DNA from: an uncultured Spirochaetaceae bacterium | GTDB taxonomy: Bacteria; Spirochaetota; Spirochaetia; Sphaerochaetales; Sphaerochaetaceae | DNA length: 64,000 bases | Direction of reading: 5' to 3' | Assembly: GCA_944392965.1 (NCBI GenBank) | Contig: CALXYM010000001.1 | Coordinates: 310,001-374,000, forward strand | In this document: positions 33,703 through 42,095 of the stretch, piece after piece | How the letters are laid out: each line of letters begins with the position of its first letter | Position numbering within the stretch: the first letter of the stretch is position 1 | Made by a program: the position numbers and the translations under genes | Notes under the pieces: model-generated | The model's database searches: none | What the model was told of the DNA's origin: nothing | What the model saw: the letters and a program-made list of their open reading frames with translations, nothing else

Positions 33703-34837
33703 AGGCTATAAGAAGGCTGTCGTGAGAATGCTTGGGCCTGGTAGGACGCAATACCTGCGAGTCTCTCTGTTCTGTATCGTCATAAGCTTGATAGCAGGAT
33801 CCGTACTCCTTGCCCTGCTTGGGAAAAATCCTCTGGAGGGATATGTTAGCATACTCCAGGGAGCGGGATTCCTCCCCAAGGCGAGATATGCCGGGCACAG
33901 GAGCATGTTTACTGATTTCATGAGCCTTGTGAACTATACGACGCCGATGATATTCGCATCCCTGTCATTCGCAGTCGCGATGCGTTGCGGCATCTTCAAC
34001 ATCAATATATCGGGAATGATGCTGTTCTCTGGTTTTATCGCTTCAATCACCGTAGGGTATTCATCCATACCTGCACCCTTTGCTCAGATTTTGGTGGTTC
34101 TGATTGGAGTCATCTCCGGAGCCCTCTCCGGAGCATTGGTCGGATGGCTCAAGCACAGATTCAATGCGAATGAGGTCGTAATCTCCATCATGTTCAACTA
34201 TATAGTCAGTTATGTGATCTCATTCTTCATCCAGACGATGTTTGTAGATCCTACGACAAGACAGTCCGTCAGAGTAGGGGATAATGCTATGCTCACTGGC
34301 GTTGATACTATGGTCGGAGATCTGAGAATGGACATATCATACGTTTTCCCTCTGGCTGTCCTTGCTGTGGTCCTGATCGGTTTCATGTTCTCAAAGACAA
34401 GAATAGGTTTCGAATTGAAGGCTGTTGGAATGAACCATAACGCAAGTCGTTATGCGGGAATCAGAATCGGGCGTTCAGTAATCTTTTCGATGGCTCTCTC
34501 AGGCATCCTGGCAGGACTTGCCGGGGTGAGCTATTATATGGGGACATTCGGTTCCATCCAGCCGAGAGTGATTCCTACATTGGGATTCGATTCGATAGCC
34601 GTGGCTCTTCTGGGAAACAACAGTCCCATAGGATGCCTTCTCGCATCGTTTCTCGTGATGACGATAAGCAATGGAACGACCTACATGTCCTCCCGTCTTG
34701 GTGTGCTCAGGGAAATAGCATCCCTGATCACGGGAATTCTTCTTCTCTTCTCTGCATGTGGTGGTGCCTTCAAGGCCCTTGCGGACAGATATAAGGAGGA
34801 ATTGAAGAGTGAGAATAAAAAAGGAGGCAGCAGATGA
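33692..34837 (+). CDS. nucleoside-type ABC permease 1
   Basis: 381 residues, about nine to ten membrane helices of the BPD_transp_2 family (RbsC/NupP type). SFAVAMRCGIFNINISGMMLFSG near residue 95 is the conserved loop-helix with G-x-x-N-I-x-x-x-G. FNANEVVISIMFNYI is the family's second signature. The gene overlaps its neighbours on both sides (11 bases before, 4 bases after), showing tight translational coupling. Confidence 0.92.
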   Translation: MKHEGYKKAVVRMLGPGRTQYLRVSLFCIVISLIAGSVLLALLGKNPLEGYVSILQGAGFLPKARYAGHRSMFTDFMSLVNYTTPMIFASLSFAVAMRCGIFNINISGMMLFSGFIASITVGYSSIPAPFAQILVVLIGVISGALSGALVGWLKHRFNANEVVISIMFNYIVSYVISFFIQTMFVDPTTRQSVRVGDNAMLTGVDTMVGDLRMDISYVFPLAVLAVVLIGFMFSKTRIGFELKAVGMNHNASRYAGIRIGRSVIFSMALSGILAGLAGVSYYMGTFGSIQPRVIPTLGFDSIAVALLGNNSPIGCLLASFLVMTISNGTTYMSSRLGVLREIASLITGILLLFSACGGAFKALADRYKEELKSENKKGGSR

Positions 34838-35793
34838 ACAGCATAATCATTGACGGTCTTTCTTTTGCCCTGCCTCTGTTCATAATTGCAATCGGTGGCA
34901 TATATTCTGAACGGAGCGGTATAACGAACCTCGCACTTGAAGGGCTTCTTGGATTTGGAGCATTCACGGGAGGACTGACAGCTGCCATAATATATGAATA
35001 CAGTTCGATCGGTGGTACTGCCAGCATGTATATTGCACTCATTGCTGCATTGTTCGGCGGTATGGTATATGCGATGCTCCATGCCCTGCTTTGTATCAGG
35101 TTCAAGGCGAATCAGGTAATCAGCGGAGTTGTTATAAACATATTGGCGACGGCACTCACAGCATTCCTCACAAACCAGATAAATGCGTCTCTTTTCGGAA
35201 GAGCTTCAAATAGGTTCGTACTTGAGGTGAGTCCCCGTTTTTCTATCCCGCTTATTTCTGAGATTCCTTTTATAGGGGCGTTCTTCACATCGATATATCC
35301 ATTTGAGATCATCATCCTCATCGTTGCCGCAATCATGTGGTATGTCCTTGAAAAGACCCCCTACGGCTTACGGCTGAGGGCTGCGGGAGACAATCCGCAG
35401 GCTGTCGATGCTGCAGGTGCGAATGTCTCGGCGATAAGGTTTTCTGCAGTGATGGTCTCCGGTGCGCTGTCAGGTCTTGGTGGAATGTGCTTTGCATATT
35501 CGATATCATCCAATGTATCACCCAGCATCTTCTCCGGATATGGATATCTTTCCATTGCCGCATTCATTTTCGGTAACTGGAAGATCGGCCCAACATTCTG
35601 GGCATGCATACTGTTCGGTTTTGCAAGAAGTGCAGGATATTCCCTTGTCAATGTCCTGGCTCTTCCAAGTGCATATTCCGATCTCGTTCTGACCCTGCCT
35701 TATATTATCACGGTCATACTCCTAATCTTCGTATCAAGAGCCAACAGGGCTCCGAAGAGTCTGGGAGAGGTCTATGATAAAGGAAAAAGATAA
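34834..35793 (+). CDS. nucleoside-type ABC permease 2
   Basis: 319 residues, again BPD_transp_2. YSERSGITNLALEGLLGFGA (residues about 25-44) and FKANQVISGVVINILATALT are the diagnostic segments for the second permease of BMP-type importers. ATGA overlap with the first permease. The C-terminal end overlaps, by 20 bases, the open frame of the following secreted-protein gene, but the probable start of that gene is downstream. Confidence 0.92.
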   Translation: MNSIIIDGLSFALPLFIIAIGGIYSERSGITNLALEGLLGFGAFTGGLTAAIIYEYSSIGGTASMYIALIAALFGGMVYAMLHALLCIRFKANQVISGVVINILATALTAFLTNQINASLFGRASNRFVLEVSPRFSIPLISEIPFIGAFFTSIYPFEIIILIVAAIMWYVLEKTPYGLRLRAAGDNPQAVDAAGANVSAIRFSAVMVSGALSGLGGMCFAYSISSNVSPSIFSGYGYLSIAAFIFGNWKIGPTFWACILFGFARSAGYSLVNVLALPSAYSDLVLTLPYIITVILLIFVSRANRAPKSLGEVYDKGKR

Positions 35794-35809
35794 ATCAAAG
35801 GAGCTTTTT

Positions 35810-37060
35810 ATGAAAGTAAGGAAAACTGTCATGTTCGCTTTGTGTATCGTGATGAGTCTTTCTCTGTTTGCCGCTGAAGTACCAGAGGGCACATTTGCTC
35901 TTGATACCTACGAGAAGAACAGCGAATATCTTTCCCAGTATTTTGGGATTGAGTACTCAGGTGATACAGTATCTCTTGCAGATTTTGCAGCTGGTCTGTC
36001 CATCGTGACAGGAGGGGAAGTCGCAGAACCTGCTACTGTCGAGGATATCATACATCTTACAGTTGCTGCATCTGGCTTTGATGAACTTGCCAAGACTTAT
36101 TCTGCTGAGAAGGCCGCTGCAAGGCTTGCAAAATACGGAGTTGAAGGAGCTTCTGAACCTCAGTATGCTGCCACAGCCCTCGATTCGGGAGTCCTTTCTG
36201 TAGAGCAGGTCAACGGTCTTATCGGTGCTGATTCCCTGAGTGCGGAAGATGCAGCTTCCCTTCTCATGGCTGTTGCCAACGCTACAGGTAAGGGAAGGAA
36301 TTATATCGGATTCGCAGGCGAGGCTGACATCCAGGCAAGAATTGAGAACGTGTTCAAGAATGTCGGGCTTTATTCCAATGATGAGCTTGACTCGATTGGA
36401 GCTCTGCTTGTTGAAACCGGTGCATCCACGGGCTTCAACCTTAAGAGAGAGAGTGATAATGCACGTTTCCTCGATTCCCTTACCCTCAGATATGGTCATG
36501 ATACGAAAGATCATGTAAAGCAGCTTGTTGCTCTTCTTGTAAGTGAGGATATCAATGCTCTTATCCAGATTGAACCAAAAACGTCAATCTATGAGTATCT
36601 TCTTGACTGGGGTCCTGTGCCTGAGCCTACTCCGACATACCGTGTTGAGCAGTATTCAGAAGATCTTTATCTTGTACATGCTACGGAATTCGATCTTGAG
36701 ATTGAGTTCGATACGATTGAGGATCTTCAGAGATTTGATTCCATCGTGAACCAGTACTCGAAGAAGAATGATGCGAACCAGGCTGAAGGAAGTGGCGTAA
36801 ACCTCATCCTTGGAGCATGGTGGCAGCCACTTTACAGTGCAAGGTTCAATCCAGATGAGAGTGCCTACACTGCAATCGTAGACAATGTCCTGTATTCTGC
36901 GGACGGAGCCTATTCGATTCATCCGTTTACGACGGTAGAGAATTCCGATGCCCTTATCGCAACGGAGGAGGAGCTTTCGGATGATGGCTACGCTGTAGCT
37001 GATTACAGATATGTTAACAATGCGTTCTACCGCTATCTTACAGGAACTGATTACCAGTAA
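35810..37060 (+). CDS. secreted protein of unknown function in a BMP importer operon
   Basis: 416 residues from the ATG at 35810, chosen for AAAGGAG at 35799-35805 and an immediate signal peptide (MKVRKTVMFALCIVMSLSLFAAE, given here as its positions 1-23). I do not recognise the family. The mature protein is acidic, helical in residues 25-270, and more beta-like and aromatic at the C-terminus (NLILGAWWQPLYSARFNPDE). No Cys-based lipobox, no metal or catalytic motif and no repeats were found. It is the last gene of the importer operon before a strong terminator, so it may be an accessory ligand-binding or surface protein. Confidence 0.7.
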   Translation: MKVRKTVMFALCIVMSLSLFAAEVPEGTFALDTYEKNSEYLSQYFGIEYSGDTVSLADFAAGLSIVTGGEVAEPATVEDIIHLTVAASGFDELAKTYSAEKAAARLAKYGVEGASEPQYAATALDSGVLSVEQVNGLIGADSLSAEDAASLLMAVANATGKGRNYIGFAGEADIQARIENVFKNVGLYSNDELDSIGALLVETGASTGFNLKRESDNARFLDSLTLRYGHDTKDHVKQLVALLVSEDINALIQIEPKTSIYEYLLDWGPVPEPTPTYRVEQYSEDLYLVHATEFDLEIEFDTIEDLQRFDSIVNQYSKKNDANQAEGSGVNLILGAWWQPLYSARFNPDESAYTAIVDNVLYSADGAYSIHPFTTVENSDALIATEEELSDDGYAVADYRYVNNAFYRYLTGTDYQ

Positions 37061-37082
37061 TGGTGAGTATTGTTTCCTACTG

Positions 37083-37110
37083 CCGTCACCTGTTTGGGTG
37101 ACGGTTTTTT
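37083..37110 (+). terminator. operon terminator
   Basis: CCGTCACC at 37083-37090 pairs with GGTGACGG at 37097-37104 and is followed by six T. It ends the 30991-37060 operon and marks the left edge of the AT-rich cluster. Confidence 0.9.
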
Positions 37111-37142
37111 ATTTTCCTCTAAGCAATAATTAGGTTTTGTAA

Positions 37143-37219
37143 TTGACTATCCTTGCAACATGATATATTTTTACAAACTTGAAGTTTTAATGTATCATAT
37201 TAATCATATATAGATACAT
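37143..37219 (+). promoter_or_regulatory. promoter region and inverted repeat of the AT-rich cluster
   Basis: TTGACT at 37143-37148 with TATATT at 37164-37169 is a possible promoter. ATGTATC at 37190-37196 pairs exactly with GATACAT at 37213-37219 over 16 bases and is a candidate operator for the GntR protein encoded next. Confidence 0.4.
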
Positions 37220-37287
37220 CCGATTGGTTTACAAATTTATTGTATTCTGTGCCATTACTTTATTGTGGTGGGGGAGAGGGGTTATAA

Positions 37288-38046
37288 GTGTTTGATAATT
37301 ATCCCAATGAAATTCTTTCAATGCTGGTTAACAGCGTACCTAAATATGTAAAAGTTGAGAATGACCTCATGAACCGCATTAAGTCTGGAGAACTCGTAAT
37401 AGGAGCTAAAGTTCCTACCGAGATGGAACTTTGTGAAGCTTATTCGTGTAGCAGGCAAACAATACGTAAAGCTTTAGATGATCTATATAGGGATGGATAT
37501 ATTTATAGAGTTCAAGGATTGGGAACATTTGTAAAAGACCGACAGCCTCAAAAACAGGACTTTCATGATATTGTTAGTTGTTCTTCATTAATTAAATCAC
37601 AAAATAAGCTACCTTCAAAAAAAATTCTTTTTTCAGGTGCGGATGATTGTCCTGATAATGTTGCAAAAAAATTTAACATCGAGAATGGCTCTAGAGTATT
37701 TAAGTATGTGAGAATTTACTATGCTGATGGCATTCCTGTAATTTATTGCTGTTCGTATTTCAATTTAATTGAGGTCCCAGGATTGGAGGCAATCGATTTT
37801 TCTAATAGATCGATAGTTGAGGTATTAAAAAGTCAATATGGGATAGAAATGCGGTGTACTGAAAGGGAATTGAAAGCAGTTGCAGCCGATAATAAAATGG
37901 CTGAGTATTTGGATGTTCCTGAAAATTTTCCTCTTCTTAGAGTTTCTGATTTGAAGGCAGTTTTTAAGGGATCTGAAAAGATACCAATAGAGTATTATAT
38001 ATTTGATTATGCTACAGATCGTATTAAATATTTTCCGGATCTATGA
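37288..38046 (+). CDS. GntR family regulator with UTRA domain
   Basis: 252 residues from a GTG start with GGGAGAGGGG upstream. The winged helix reads VPTEMELCEAYSCSRQTIRKAL and ends in GLGTFVKDR; the UTRA effector domain follows (VFKYVRIYYADGIPVIYCCS). The first 15 residues before YVKVENDLMN are unusual and an ATG at 37321 is an alternative start. It is the first gene of the AT-rich catabolic cluster and presumably controls it in response to an imported or phosphorylated intermediate. Confidence 0.87.
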   Translation: MFDNYPNEILSMLVNSVPKYVKVENDLMNRIKSGELVIGAKVPTEMELCEAYSCSRQTIRKALDDLYRDGYIYRVQGLGTFVKDRQPQKQDFHDIVSCSSLIKSQNKLPSKKILFSGADDCPDNVAKKFNIENGSRVFKYVRIYYADGIPVIYCCSYFNLIEVPGLEAIDFSNRSIVEVLKSQYGIEMRCTERELKAVAADNKMAEYLDVPENFPLLRVSDLKAVFKGSEKIPIEYYIFDYATDRIKYFPDL

Positions 38047-38161
38047 AATTATTCTGTGTTATTGATTCCGTCAAATAATTTTCTTGCGTGATGTATGAAT
38101 CAGTATTATTATGTTGTTAGGTTGTAATGACAATATAATGATATGGAGTACGAATACGAGT

Positions 38162-38899
38162 ATGTTCCACCTGATTTACTACATTAATATGGGCGAGCCA
38201 AGCATAGAGTTTTCATTGGAAATGGCAAAAAAATATCTTGAACATGGAGCCAAGGCTCTTCAATTTGATTTGCCTTCTCGGAATCCATACAGGGAAACTC
38301 CCTTCATCAAAGATCATATGGCAAAGGCTTGGAGTCGATACAATGGGGATTATGATATCTTTCTTGATGCAATTTCATGTTTTAGAAAAGATCATCCTGA
38401 TTTTGAGTTGCAGATGGTCTCATACGAAGATGTCTTACTGTCTATTGGGACAATCAAGTATATAAACTTTTGCAAAAAAAACAATATAAAGACAGTAAGA
38501 ATTGCTGGCGATGGAATTATTGAGCAAGCCAGAATGGATTTCAATGCTTCTGGAATAGATACCCTCGCTTTTATTGATTTCAATATGCCTCAAAAAGAAA
38601 TTGACATCGCAGTTGAAACAGGTAGATCTGTGATGCTGCGAAATATAAGAAATGGAATGACTCCTCGTGATGGAATGATTTCATGGGAAGAAAGGATAAG
38701 TTTTTTACGTGATTCTGGAATAACGGCTCCTATTTATGCGACAGCAGGACTTAAGAATGGAAAAGATATTTTAGAAGCCAAAAATGCTGGTGCAGATGGT
38801 GCTTTTATTGGAAGTTGTCTCATGAATTTATGGGGTAATGATGCGAAGGTGTTTATATTACTTGATGAACTTGAAAAGTCAAGTAAATTAGGAGGTTAA
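38162..38899 (+). CDS. TrpA-like TIM-barrel protein 1
   Basis: 245 residues from the ATG at 38162, the start that aligns with its paralogue; the frame is open from 38111 but no ribosome site supports that start. The fold is that of tryptophan synthase alpha chain: INMGEPSIEFSLEMAKKYLE, then LQFDLPSRNPYRETPFI, and near the end YATAGLKNGKDILEAKNAGADGAFIGS (phosphate-binding loop with G...GADG..IGS). At the two TrpA catalytic positions (Glu49 and Asp60 of E. coli) this protein has Gln34 and Glu45. A retro-aldol or related function on a phosphorylated intermediate is inferred, not shown. It lies 2 bases from its paralogue's ATG. Confidence 0.75.
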   Translation: MFHLIYYINMGEPSIEFSLEMAKKYLEHGAKALQFDLPSRNPYRETPFIKDHMAKAWSRYNGDYDIFLDAISCFRKDHPDFELQMVSYEDVLLSIGTIKYINFCKKNNIKTVRIAGDGIIEQARMDFNASGIDTLAFIDFNMPQKEIDIAVETGRSVMLRNIRNGMTPRDGMISWEERISFLRDSGITAPIYATAGLKNGKDILEAKNAGADGAFIGSCLMNLWGNDAKVFILLDELEKSSKLGG

Positions 38900-38900
38900 A

Positions 38901-39632
38901 ATGGGTATAAAAACAATTTGCTATTTATCTTTTGGATATCCCTCAATTACTAAGAGCATAGAATACGCAGGTAAATATATTGAGGGAGGGTGTGATGCCA
39001 TAGAGGTAAGCATCCCGCCTAAAAATCCATATCGGGACAGTAAGTTTCTTCAGGACTTGTATGCTGTGGCTCTGTCGCAATGCGATAATTATGACAGATA
39101 TTTAGATGGCATAGCAGAAATGGTGCGGCAATATCCGTCAACTGAATTCTTTTTTGTACTTTACCATGAAGTAATTATGGCTATAGGTGCCGAAAAGCTA
39201 GGGCAGTTTTGTAATGAACATCGGATTGTAAATGTAATATCTGGGGATTTACATGATGAGAAAGCAATAAAAACATTACGTAAATATGGTGTGAAACTTG
39301 CTCGTTCCGTTAACTACAAGATGGATGAAGATGATATTCAGCGGTGCATAGAGACAGATGGATTTACATATATGCAGGCGTTCCCAAGTGAGGGACAGTA
39401 CGTAAAACCTGGTTTTGAGGATTTGTCTACATGCATTAAATATCTAAGGGAACGTAAGGTTTCTGAACCTGTTTATTGTGGTGCGGGTATAAAATCTCCT
39501 GAAGATGCGAAAAAAGTGAAAGAAGCAGGAGGAAATGGTTTTTTTGTCGGTAGTTCAATAATCAAGTTATATGATGAACCGGAAAAACTTGTCGAACTAA
39601 TAAAAGAGTACAAAGAATCTGCAGAAGATTAG
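38901..39632 (+). CDS. TrpA-like TIM-barrel protein 2
   Basis: 243 residues, paralogue of the preceding protein. LSFGYPSITKSIEYAGKYIE, IEVSIPPKNPYRDSKFL and YCGAGIKSPEDAKKVKEAGG followed by FFVGSSII are the TrpA landmarks. Glu35 and Asp46 occupy the places of the TrpA catalytic Glu49 and Asp60, at the same 11-residue spacing, so this copy could keep aldolase-type chemistry. No TrpB is nearby and no tryptophan genes are present, so it is not part of tryptophan synthesis. AGGAGG lies just before the start. The pair may form a heteromer with one active and one divergent subunit. Confidence 0.78.
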   Translation: MGIKTICYLSFGYPSITKSIEYAGKYIEGGCDAIEVSIPPKNPYRDSKFLQDLYAVALSQCDNYDRYLDGIAEMVRQYPSTEFFFVLYHEVIMAIGAEKLGQFCNEHRIVNVISGDLHDEKAIKTLRKYGVKLARSVNYKMDEDDIQRCIETDGFTYMQAFPSEGQYVKPGFEDLSTCIKYLRERKVSEPVYCGAGIKSPEDAKKVKEAGGNGFFVGSSIIKLYDEPEKLVELIKEYKESAED

Positions 39633-39643
39633 GAGGTAATTAG

Positions 39644-40819
39644 ATGAAAGACTTTTGGTATTATGTACCAACGAGGATTAATTTTGGCCCCTCATGTTTT
39701 CAGTATCTTATTGATACGGTAAAGCAATGGGGTACTAAGCCACTTATTGTTTATGGAGGAGGCTCTATCAAGAAAAATGGGGCGTATGATGCGGTTGTTT
39801 CAAGATTGATTGAAGCAAAAATTCCGTTTGAAGAAATGGGTGGTGTCCAGCCGAATCCTCGTCTTGAATCGGTGTTAGAGGGAAATAAAATAGTAAAAGA
39901 GAAAAAATGCGATATTCTCCTTCCTATAGGAGGGGCAAGTTCTATTGATTGTGCAAAGTCAATTGCTGCTACAGCATATTATGATGGGGATCCTTGGGAT
40001 ATGATTACCAAGAAAGTTCCTGTTGGAAAGGTTTTACCAATCATTGCGGTTCCTACACTTGCAGCTGCTGGATCCGAAATGTCAACAAGTTCTGTTATTA
40101 CAAAAATGGATACAAACGAGAAAGCGGGATATTCAAGTCCCGATATGCGTCCAAGAGCAGCTTTCCTTAATCCTGAATTCACGTTTACTCAGCCAAAGGG
40201 GCAGACAGCAGCTGGTGTGGCTGATGCTATTAGCCATGTAATGGAGTCTTATTTTTCAAATGTTCCCAGTGCTTATCTTCAGGCGAAGTTTGGAGAGGCA
40301 TTATTCAATACTCTTTTCCATTATGGAAAAATTGTATATGACGATCCGACGAATTATGAAGGGCGAGCTAATATCATGTGGGCTTGCTGCTGGGCAATTA
40401 ATGGGCTTGTCGTGAAAGGTAATCCCGTAGGGTGGTCAATGCATAAATTGGAACATGAGTTGTCTGCTTTCTATGATGTCACCCATGGGGTAGGTCTGGC
40501 AATTATAATGCCAGCATGGCTTACATATTGTCTTACTGAGGATAATGCGTATAGGTATCTCGGATATTTAAAAGCGGCATTTGAAATTGATCCGGTTGGC
40601 ATGGATAAGATGGAAGCTGCTCATCTTGCAATAGAAAAGACAAAGGACTATTTTGCTTCCCTTGGCTTACCTGCAAGACTTAGGGATATTGGGATTGAGA
40701 AAGACATGCTTCCTGTTATGGCCCATAATGCATCTATTGTGGGAAAAGATTATTTTAAAAATGCATTTAGGGTTCTAGATGAGAATTCTGCATTGGAGAT
40801 TTATAAATTGGCTTACTAA
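39644..40819 (+). CDS. iron-containing alcohol dehydrogenase
   Basis: 391 residues, BDH/YqhD branch of group III alcohol dehydrogenases. The NAD(P)-binding motif is LPIGGASSIDCAKS near residue 95 and PTLAAAGSEMSTSSVIT lines the nucleotide pocket. Iron ligands are Asp and His in GVADAISHVMESYF (around residue 193) and two His in MHKLEHELSAFYDVTHGVGLAI (around residues 265-280). It would oxidise or reduce an alcohol/aldehyde intermediate, for instance the aldehyde released by an aldolase-type cleavage. AGGAGG precedes the ATG, and the stop overlaps an ATG that is not the start of the next gene. Confidence 0.9.
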   Translation: MKDFWYYVPTRINFGPSCFQYLIDTVKQWGTKPLIVYGGGSIKKNGAYDAVVSRLIEAKIPFEEMGGVQPNPRLESVLEGNKIVKEKKCDILLPIGGASSIDCAKSIAATAYYDGDPWDMITKKVPVGKVLPIIAVPTLAAAGSEMSTSSVITKMDTNEKAGYSSPDMRPRAAFLNPEFTFTQPKGQTAAGVADAISHVMESYFSNVPSAYLQAKFGEALFNTLFHYGKIVYDDPTNYEGRANIMWACCWAINGLVVKGNPVGWSMHKLEHELSAFYDVTHGVGLAIIMPAWLTYCLTEDNAYRYLGYLKAAFEIDPVGMDKMEAAHLAIEKTKDYFASLGLPARLRDIGIEKDMLPVMAHNASIVGKDYFKNAFRVLDENSALEIYKLAY

Positions 40820-40848
40820 TGATTATTCAAAAACAAAAGGAGAGAAAA

Positions 40849-42021
40849 ATGAGAAAAATAACTACATTGGTACTTGTTTTGTTACTTTCTTGTTCGTTAT
40901 TTGCTGGAGGATCAAGCGAACAAGCTGTATCATCTAACGGACCTGTAAAGAAAGTTGCCCTTGTTATGCAACAAGGTGGGTTAGGTGATTTAGGATTCAA
41001 TGATACTGCTTATGCTGGCCTCGTAGAGTGTGCCGATAAGTATGGTTTGGAAGTTAATGCTGTCGAATGTACTGATACGACTCAGGGAGAAACGTTAATT
41101 CGTGAACTTTGTGAAGCAGGATACGGGTTAATTATAAATCTTGAAGCTGGTATTTCGGGTAATATGTATAATGTTGCCGTTGACTACCCTGAAGTCTATT
41201 TTGTTGCTGTAGGTAGACAATTAATGTTCAATCCAGTAGATGGAATTACAGAGCGGCCTAAAAATGTTATTGAGTCTTATATATCCCTTAATGAACATTC
41301 ATTCTTAGCTGGTGTTATCGCTGGATACCTCTCTGAAAAAGGACATTCGATAATTGATGGTGTAGGAAAATATGGAGAAGGTCATATTGGAATATTGTTT
41401 GGAGCTGAGAGCGTAGGATTTTATCAGTATGGTGATGGCTTCATTCAAGGTGCTCGTTTCTATAATCCTGATGCGACTGTATTTGTTGATTATACTGTAG
41501 GTTTCTCTGATACGGCAAATGCTCAGAACATAGCAGAGAATATGATAAATAATATGCATTGTGATGTTATATGGACATGTTGTGGAACCGCTGGTTTAGG
41601 AGGTTTACAGGCTTGCCAACTTAATAATGCATATGGAATTGGAGTTGATTCCAATCAGGATAGTGTATACCCTGGATACATTGTGACTTCTGCAATTAGA
41701 GATAACTCATCATTGATAGAATTCTATGTCCAGAAGTATCTTGAAGGAACGATAGAACAGACCGAACCAGATGTATTTAATCTCTCAAATGGTGGTGTTG
41801 GTATTACTGATATGAGCGTGATTGAGCAATATGTCACAAACAAGGAGAATTTTGAAGAACTCAAATCCATTATTCAGGAATGTAAGGATTGGATAGCCGA
41901 TGGTACCATTGAGGTTTTTGATGCAAGGCTTGCTAGTGTGGAAGCAAATGGACAGCGTCTTGATGATTGGATTGAGACTTCTGGAAAATTCGTGACATAT
42001 GAAGAACTGAAAAATAAATAA
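40849..42021 (+). CDS. BMP family ABC binding protein
   Basis: 390 residues from the ATG at 40849 with AAGGAGAG upstream. The signal peptide ends LLLSCSLFAGGSSEQ; a Cys in LLSC could be a weak lipobox, otherwise cleavage is at AGG. The mature part is a BMP/PnrA-type binding protein: VALVMQQGGLGDLGFNDTAY with the DxGFND ligand loop, LIINLEAGISG, YFVAVGRQL and DVIWTCCGTAGLGG. It should bind a nucleoside-like ligand for the importer encoded at 42096-45704. A hairpin with T-run separates it from the ATPase gene, as in the 30991 operon. Confidence 0.88.
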   Translation: MRKITTLVLVLLLSCSLFAGGSSEQAVSSNGPVKKVALVMQQGGLGDLGFNDTAYAGLVECADKYGLEVNAVECTDTTQGETLIRELCEAGYGLIINLEAGISGNMYNVAVDYPEVYFVAVGRQLMFNPVDGITERPKNVIESYISLNEHSFLAGVIAGYLSEKGHSIIDGVGKYGEGHIGILFGAESVGFYQYGDGFIQGARFYNPDATVFVDYTVGFSDTANAQNIAENMINNMHCDVIWTCCGTAGLGGLQACQLNNAYGIGVDSNQDSVYPGYIVTSAIRDNSSLIEFYVQKYLEGTIEQTEPDVFNLSNGGVGITDMSVIEQYVTNKENFEELKSIIQECKDWIADGTIEVFDARLASVEANGQRLDDWIETSGKFVTYEELKNK

Positions 42022-42047
42022 GTACTAGCTTAAACTGTTGGTGGGAT

Positions 42048-42079
42048 CTGCAGGGGTTTCCCTGCAGTATCTCTTTTTT
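42048..42079 (+). terminator. attenuating hairpin between binding protein and ATPase
   Basis: CTGCAGGG at 42048-42055 pairs exactly with CCCTGCAG at 42060-42067 over four bases and is followed by a T-rich tract to 42079. Confidence 0.8.
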
Positions 42080-42095
42080 GCGGAGGGACCGGGGT

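Noticed and set aside
38162-39632. Tryptophan biosynthesis genes
   Set aside because: No trpB or other trp gene is near, the catalytic pair is changed in one copy and the neighbours are catabolic.
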